Below are positions 6,232-8,576 of a stretch of DNA of 8,576 nucleotides, one piece after another. Position numbers and translations under genes: made by a program. How positions within the stretch are numbered: the stretch's first letter is position 1; each line of letters begins with the position of its first letter. This DNA is from CAWUKV01 sp963923025 (GTDB lineage Bacteria > Cyanobacteriota > Cyanobacteriia > Phormidesmidales > Phormidesmidaceae), in NCBI GenBank assembly GCA_963923025.1, contig CAWUKV010000222.1, positions 1 to 8,576 of the forward strand, written 5' to 3'. Under the pieces are notes generated by a model. That model did not search any database and had not been told where the DNA came from. It worked only from the letters and a program-made list of their open reading frames with translations.

Positions 6232-6260
6232 TAGCCTAGGCCGATTAATCGGGTAGGCTA
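6232..6260 (+). promoter_or_regulatory. Stem-loop between the GTPase and PATAN genes
   Basis: TAGCCTA (6232-6238) pairs with TAGGCTA (6254-6260). The interior CCGATTAATCGG (6241-6252) is a perfect palindrome that continues the stem to a TTAA loop. No T-run follows, so it is not an intrinsic terminator. It could be a processing or stability element separating expression of the two genes, or a protein binding site. Confidence 0.5.
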
Positions 6261-6317
6261 CCCCTGCCGCTACTGCCGGTTTGGCACACCCTACTGGCCA
6301 ATTCGGGTGCATGATCT

Positions 6318-7211
6318 ATGTCTATTGTGGGTTCTCTGTCAGAGTTTTCGGTCCCAGAAGTGATGCGGTTTTTGCAAGAGGGCAAAAAGACCGGACTGCT
6401 GGCGATTCAAGCAGCCTGTGACCCCCAGACGGGGGCCGCGCACGATGAGGACGATGAGGACGGCAGGACCCGGCTGGATCCCAATCGGTTTTGCTTCATT
6501 TGGGTCAATCAGGGTCGGGTGGTTTCTGCGACCAGTCGGCTGGATGGCCGGTGTTTGGCAGGGCTGCTGCGACGGCGGCGTTATGTCTCCTCTCTAACCA
6601 TTACTCGTCTCATTCGGCGCTGCCCGCCAGATATGCCCCTGGGCCTTTTTCTGCGATCTAAGGGGGTACTCCAGGCCAAGCAGCTGAAGCTGGTGTTTGC
6701 CCATCAGGTGATTCAGCAGATATGCGATCTGTTTCAGCTCAGTGATGGGCGCTTCCGCTTCGACAGCAAAGCGCCGCTACCCAGGGTAGAGATGACCGGC
6801 CTTAGCATTCCTGCCACTGAGGTGACGCTACCCGGTTTGCGAGCCCTGAGGGACTGGGATGCGCTGGCCGCAAAGCTGCCCGATCCCGCGTCCGGGTTGA
6901 AGAGCCTAGTTGGCGGTCAGCCGCATCTGCGCATTAACCAGGTGGAGTGGCAGATTTGGAGCCTGGCAGACGGCAGCACTTCGCTGACTCAGATGGCGAA
7001 CCAGCTGAACCAGCCCGTAGAGACTATTCGTCGGATTGCCTTTCGGCTAATGTTCGTGGGGCTAGCGGAGGAAGTCCCCGTTGCCCTGAGTCGCCCAACC
7101 GTCGATGCCGGGATCCCAGCGTTTTCGCAGTCCAGCGCGGCTGAAACGGTCAGTCCTAACTTTATTAAAAACCTGATGGGTTACCTACGAGATCTGCCCA
7201 AGACGTCCTGA
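6318..7211 (+). CDS. PATAN (DUF4388) domain protein with C-terminal HTH-like region
   Basis: This 297-residue soluble protein begins with the typical DUF4388/PATAN opening GSLSEFSVPEVMRFLQEGKKTG (residues 5-26, with G22/K23/K24/T25/G26 leading into LLAIQ). The strand FCFIWVNQGRVVSATS follows, then a helical stretch. PATAN is the N-terminal domain first described in cyanobacterial PatA, where it precedes a receiver domain. Here there is no receiver domain. Instead residues 206-254 (from INQVEWQIWSLADG to GLAEEVP) look like a helix-turn-helix or winged-helix unit. An acidic insert at 42-49 (HDEDDEDG) is encoded by an exact 9-bp tandem repeat, GATGAGGAC (6444-6461). Cyanobacterial PATAN proteins are linked to phototaxis, type IV pili and heterocyst patterning. 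With the GTPase and Roadblock genes upstream, it is the likely output or scaffold partner (inferred). No Shine-Dalgarno is visible; the ATG is placed by the domain start. Confidence 0.88.
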   Translation: MSIVGSLSEFSVPEVMRFLQEGKKTGLLAIQAACDPQTGAAHDEDDEDGRTRLDPNRFCFIWVNQGRVVSATSRLDGRCLAGLLRRRRYVSSLTITRLIRRCPPDMPLGLFLRSKGVLQAKQLKLVFAHQVIQQICDLFQLSDGRFRFDSKAPLPRVEMTGLSIPATEVTLPGLRALRDWDALAAKLPDPASGLKSLVGGQPHLRINQVEWQIWSLADGSTSLTQMANQLNQPVETIRRIAFRLMFVGLAEEVPVALSRPTVDAGIPAFSQSSAAETVSPNFIKNLMGYLRDLPKTS

Positions 7212-7252
7212 TTCAAAAGATTGCAGGGACGGGAGAGACTGTATTGGCGTGC

Positions 7253-7258
7253 TATATT
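7253..7258 (+). promoter_or_regulatory. -10 box of the SRP RNA gene
   Basis: TATATT ends 7 nt before the first paired base of the SRP RNA (7266), the right distance for a transcription start at 7265-7266. No good -35 is seen at 17 nt. The box lies in the 54 nt between the PATAN gene stop and the RNA. Confidence 0.55.
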
Positions 7259-7265
7259 GAGGGTG

Positions 7266-7357
7266 GCTCGGACCCATGCGATTATGACGCCCAAATCTTG
7301 TCAGGACCGGAAGGTAGCAGCAATACGGGATGCTCATGATAGGCGTGGTCTCCGGGC
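7266..7357 (+). ncRNA. ffs: Signal recognition particle RNA, small bacterial type (4.5S)
   Basis: This RNA binds Ffh (SRP54) and FtsY to target nascent membrane and exported proteins. The universally conserved apical motif is at 7300-7321: GTCAGG, then ACC-GGAA-GGT with the GGAA tetraloop, then AGCAGC. The rest folds into the expected long hairpin. GCTCGGACC plus ATGC (from 7266) pair with GCGT-GGT and CCGGGC at the 3' end (7343-7357). ATTATGA (7281-7287) pairs with TCATGAT (7334-7340), and CCC with GGG closer to the tip. TTTT at 7358-7361 follows the closing stem and may help termination. At about 92-97 nt it is of the short type lacking the Alu domain, as usual in Gram-negative bacteria and cyanobacteria. 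The exact ends are estimated from pairing. Confidence 0.95.
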
Positions 7358-7369
7358 TTTTGGCGTTTA

Positions 7370-7397
7370 AACGGCCCAACATATAACGGCCCAACAT
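7370..7397. repeat. Tandem AACGGCCCAACAT repeat
   Basis: AACGGCCCAACAT occurs exactly at 7370-7382 and 7385-7397, with a 15-bp period. It begins 12 nt after the 3' end of the SRP RNA, between it and the hairpin at 7399. Confidence 0.85.
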
Positions 7398-7398
7398 T

Positions 7399-7427
7399 CG
7401 CAAGTTTCAATTGCACTGAAACTTGCG
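7399..7427. other. Perfect 11-bp stem-loop
   Basis: CGCAAGTTTCA (7399-7409) pairs without a mismatch with TGAAACTTGCG (7417-7427) around a 7-nt loop. No T-run follows on the plus strand, so it is more likely an RNA structure element or binding site than an intrinsic terminator. Confidence 0.6.
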
Positions 7428-7520
7428 CCTCGCTTGATCTGCTGCTCTGCCGAGCTTTTCACGGCATGGAACGAGTCAAGTCAAGTGAGAAGCGCTATGT
7501 ATAAACGGTCTGCTTGGCTA

Positions 7521-7571
7521 GTTGTTTAAACGGCTCACTTAGAAAGCGACCGCTCAAACAACCGCTCAAAC
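7521..7571. repeat. Hairpin overlapping a 12-bp-period repeat
   Basis: ACCGCTCAAAC occurs at 7549-7559 and again at 7561-7571. GTTGTTT (7521-7527) and CGG (7531-7533) pair with CCG (7550-7552) and AAACAAC (7556-7562), giving 11 pairs with two mismatches around a loop of about 16 nt. The second repeat copy stays free and could compete for the same 5' arm. Confidence 0.5.
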
Positions 7572-7726
7572 GATCGCAAAGATTCACTTGGGAGACGCCT
7601 AGGGAAAGCTGCATCGCCTCATGCTTTGCTTTTCCTGCGTCTTGTCGGGTGGTCCCTAAGTGCGCTGTCGGTTATCCCCCTTGGCGGTTGGGCTGAGTGT
7701 TCCTTATGGTGTGGATGCAGCAATAC

Positions 7727-7732
7727 GGGAGG
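7727..7732 (+). promoter_or_regulatory. Shine-Dalgarno of the phasin-like gene
   Basis: GGGAGG lies 5 nt before the GTG at 7738 and decides this start over upstream in-frame codons. The preceding 14 bases (7717-7730) are identical to part of the SRP RNA. Confidence 0.7.
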
Positions 7733-7737
7733 CCACC

Positions 7738-8091
7738 GTGGCAGACTTCAGCAAGCTGGTTCAGAAGGCGTTTTATCTGGGGGTCGGCATTGCCGCCTAC
7801 GCAGGCGAGAAGGCGACCGACACATTTGCCGATTTGCGAGTTCAGGCCCAAAAGCTGGTCGATGAGCTAGTTGAGCGGGGTGAGCTAACGGCAGAGGAAG
7901 CCCAGCGCATGGTCGACGATATGGTGAATCGGGCGCAGGCTGCGGCCCCAGAATCGACTGAAGCAGCGCCTCGCAAGATAGAGATTTTAGACGACAGCGA
8001 CGGGGCTGAGTCCACGGATGCCCAAGCCGAAGAAATGCGGCGACAGGTCGATGCCCTGCGAGAGGAGCTGCGTCGCCTGAAGGATGATTGA
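7738..8091 (+). CDS. Phasin-like coiled-coil protein
   Basis: This 117-residue protein resembles the PhaF/PhaI-type phasin family often annotated in cyanobacteria. Residues 1-23 begin ADFSKLVQKAFYLGVGIAAYAG, an amphipathic or weakly hydrophobic helix. A helical segment (24-67) follows, containing VDELVERGELTAEEAQRMVDDM, a pattern typical of the family. An acidic, Ala/Pro-rich linker spans 68-95, and a C-terminal coiled coil runs over 96-114 (QAEEMRRQVDALREELRRL). Phasins coat polyhydroxyalkanoate granules, but no PHA synthesis gene is in this window, so a granule role is uncertain; helix-helix or membrane-surface association is the safer reading. The GTG start with GGGAGG upstream is preferred over the start at 7660, whose extra 26 residues (MRCRLSPLAV...) do not fit the family. 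It lies 11 nt before the next gene, probably in one operon. Confidence 0.82.
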   Translation: MADFSKLVQKAFYLGVGIAAYAGEKATDTFADLRVQAQKLVDELVERGELTAEEAQRMVDDMVNRAQAAAPESTEAAPRKIEILDDSDGAESTDAQAEEMRRQVDALREELRRLKDD

Positions 8092-8102
8092 GGAAAAACA
8101 GC

Positions 8103-8558
8103 ATGGACGACTGGCTGAAGCAAGTCAATCAAGCGCTAGACCAGATGGCCGCGGAAACCGAGCAGTGGGTCGGGGCAGCGGTGGACGCGGTGACAGAGGT
8201 GTCAGACGCGATCGCGGATGAACTCGAAACGACCCTGTCGCCGGTCTTGATACCGTTGCGAGACGACATTGAACGTAATCTAGACCAGTTTGTCGAGACG
8301 GTAGAGCCCTGGGCGGATGCCGCCGTGGTTAATCTGGGCACTTGGATTGAGCAGGCCGTAACGCCGGTCAATCAGGTGGTAGACCCTTGGCTACAGCAGC
8401 GTCCCCACTGTGTGGGTTGCCGCAACTACCACGGTCAGAGCTATGGCGATCAGGAACTGGTCTGCGCCATTCATCCCTTTGGCCCGGACCTAGAGCGAGA
8501 GAGCTGCCCAGATTACGAGGCGGTCTGGGAGTCGGTTTGGGACGAGAGCAAGGGATAG
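8103..8558 (+). CDS. Helical protein with C-terminal Cys/His cluster
   Basis: This 151-residue protein has two parts. Residues 1 to about 100 are strongly acidic amphipathic helix (WLKQVNQALDQMAAETEQW, VETVEPWADAAVVNLGTW). The tail carries C103-x2-C106, H110 (RNYHG), C121-x2-H124 (LVCAIHPFG) and C135 (CPDYE). This YHG/LVCAIHP/CPD module recurs, from memory, at the end of several small cyanobacterial proteins and looks like a zinc or iron-sulfur site; metal binding is inferred and the function is unknown. ATG at 8103 is preferred to the in-frame TTG at 8088: AGGA (8091-8094) stands 8 nt upstream, and the TTG would overlap the previous stop. The 11-nt gap to the phasin-like gene, and the shared helical, acidic make-up, suggest co-expression and perhaps direct interaction. 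Confidence 0.85.
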   Translation: MDDWLKQVNQALDQMAAETEQWVGAAVDAVTEVSDAIADELETTLSPVLIPLRDDIERNLDQFVETVEPWADAAVVNLGTWIEQAVTPVNQVVDPWLQQRPHCVGCRNYHGQSYGDQELVCAIHPFGPDLERESCPDYEAVWESVWDESKG

Positions 8559-8560
8559 AA

Positions 8561-8576
8561 ATGGCCCACAGGCCCC
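8561..8576 (+). CDS. Possible start of a further gene, cut by the window edge
   Basis: ATG at 8561, with AGGGA (8551-8555) 5 nt upstream and only 2 nt after the previous stop, opens a frame MAHRP that is still open at the window end. Spacing and Shine-Dalgarno fit a third gene of the phasin operon, but five codons cannot prove it. Confidence 0.3.

Larger units (their letters stand above)
7362..7737. other. Gene-free, repeat-rich stretch between SRP RNA and the phasin gene
   Basis: No credible gene is seen. It contains a 15-bp-period tandem repeat (7370-7397), a strong hairpin (7399-7427), a weak GCTC/GAGC stem followed by TTTT (7444-7459), and a hairpin plus 12-bp-period repeat (7521-7571). 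AAACGG recurs at 7369, 7503 and 7528. The density of structure suggests a transcribed leader or an unrecognised small RNA, but nothing matches an RNA family I know (tmRNA, RNase P and 6S were considered). Confidence 0.45.

Noticed and set aside
7660..7737. N-terminal extension of the phasin-like protein
   Set aside because: GGGAGG and GTG at 7738 fit better, and the extra residues do not resemble the family's start.
1..8576. CRISPR array, tRNA, rRNA, insertion sequence or prophage
   Set aside because: I saw no regularly spaced long repeats, cloverleaf, transposase or phage gene. The short repeats found are two-copy and local.

Overview
The window reads as chromosomal DNA of a moderately GC-rich cyanobacterium. 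Five perfect GCGATCGC octamers (HIP1, the hallmark repeat of many cyanobacterial genomes) lie at 1080, 2843, 3712, 6027 and 8208, where well under one is expected by chance. The gene content fits: a PATAN/DUF4388 protein, a phasin-like/Cys-motif gene pair, and generous intergenic space in which few genes have a clear Shine-Dalgarno. No transposase, CRISPR array, tRNA, rRNA or prophage gene was seen.

Left third (1-2476): three genes on the minus strand. These are a HIT-family nucleotide hydrolase/transferase (348-707), a small exported protein of unknown function (806-1153) and a 114-residue protein of unknown function (1970-2314). Around 800 nt of apparently non-coding DNA separates the last two. 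The first 347 nt hold no convincing gene, but may carry a degraded coding remnant.

Centre (2477-4006): a full-length ComM/YifB-type Mg-chelatase-like AAA+ ATPase on the plus strand, preceded by a 10-bp stem-loop in its leader. The 597 nt after it are gene-free but rich in short repeats and inverted repeats.

Right-centre (4604-7211): the most interesting block. Two gap-free Roadblock/LC7 paralogues (about 51% identical), a Ras-like/MglA-type small GTPase and a PATAN (DUF4388) protein with a C-terminal helix-turn-helix-like region follow one another on the plus strand. This looks like a complete small-GTPase switch: GTPase, its Roadblock regulators and a candidate output protein. It resembles in logic the MglA/MglB systems and the actinobacterial conservons, but has a different output domain.

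Right end (7212-8576): a gene for the small bacterial SRP RNA (7266-7357) with a well-placed -10 box; a repeat-rich gene-free stretch of about 375 nt; then a phasin-like coiled-coil protein (7738-8091) and, 11 nt later, a protein with a C-terminal Cys/His cluster (8103-8558), probably one operon. A further gene may begin at 8561 and run off the window.
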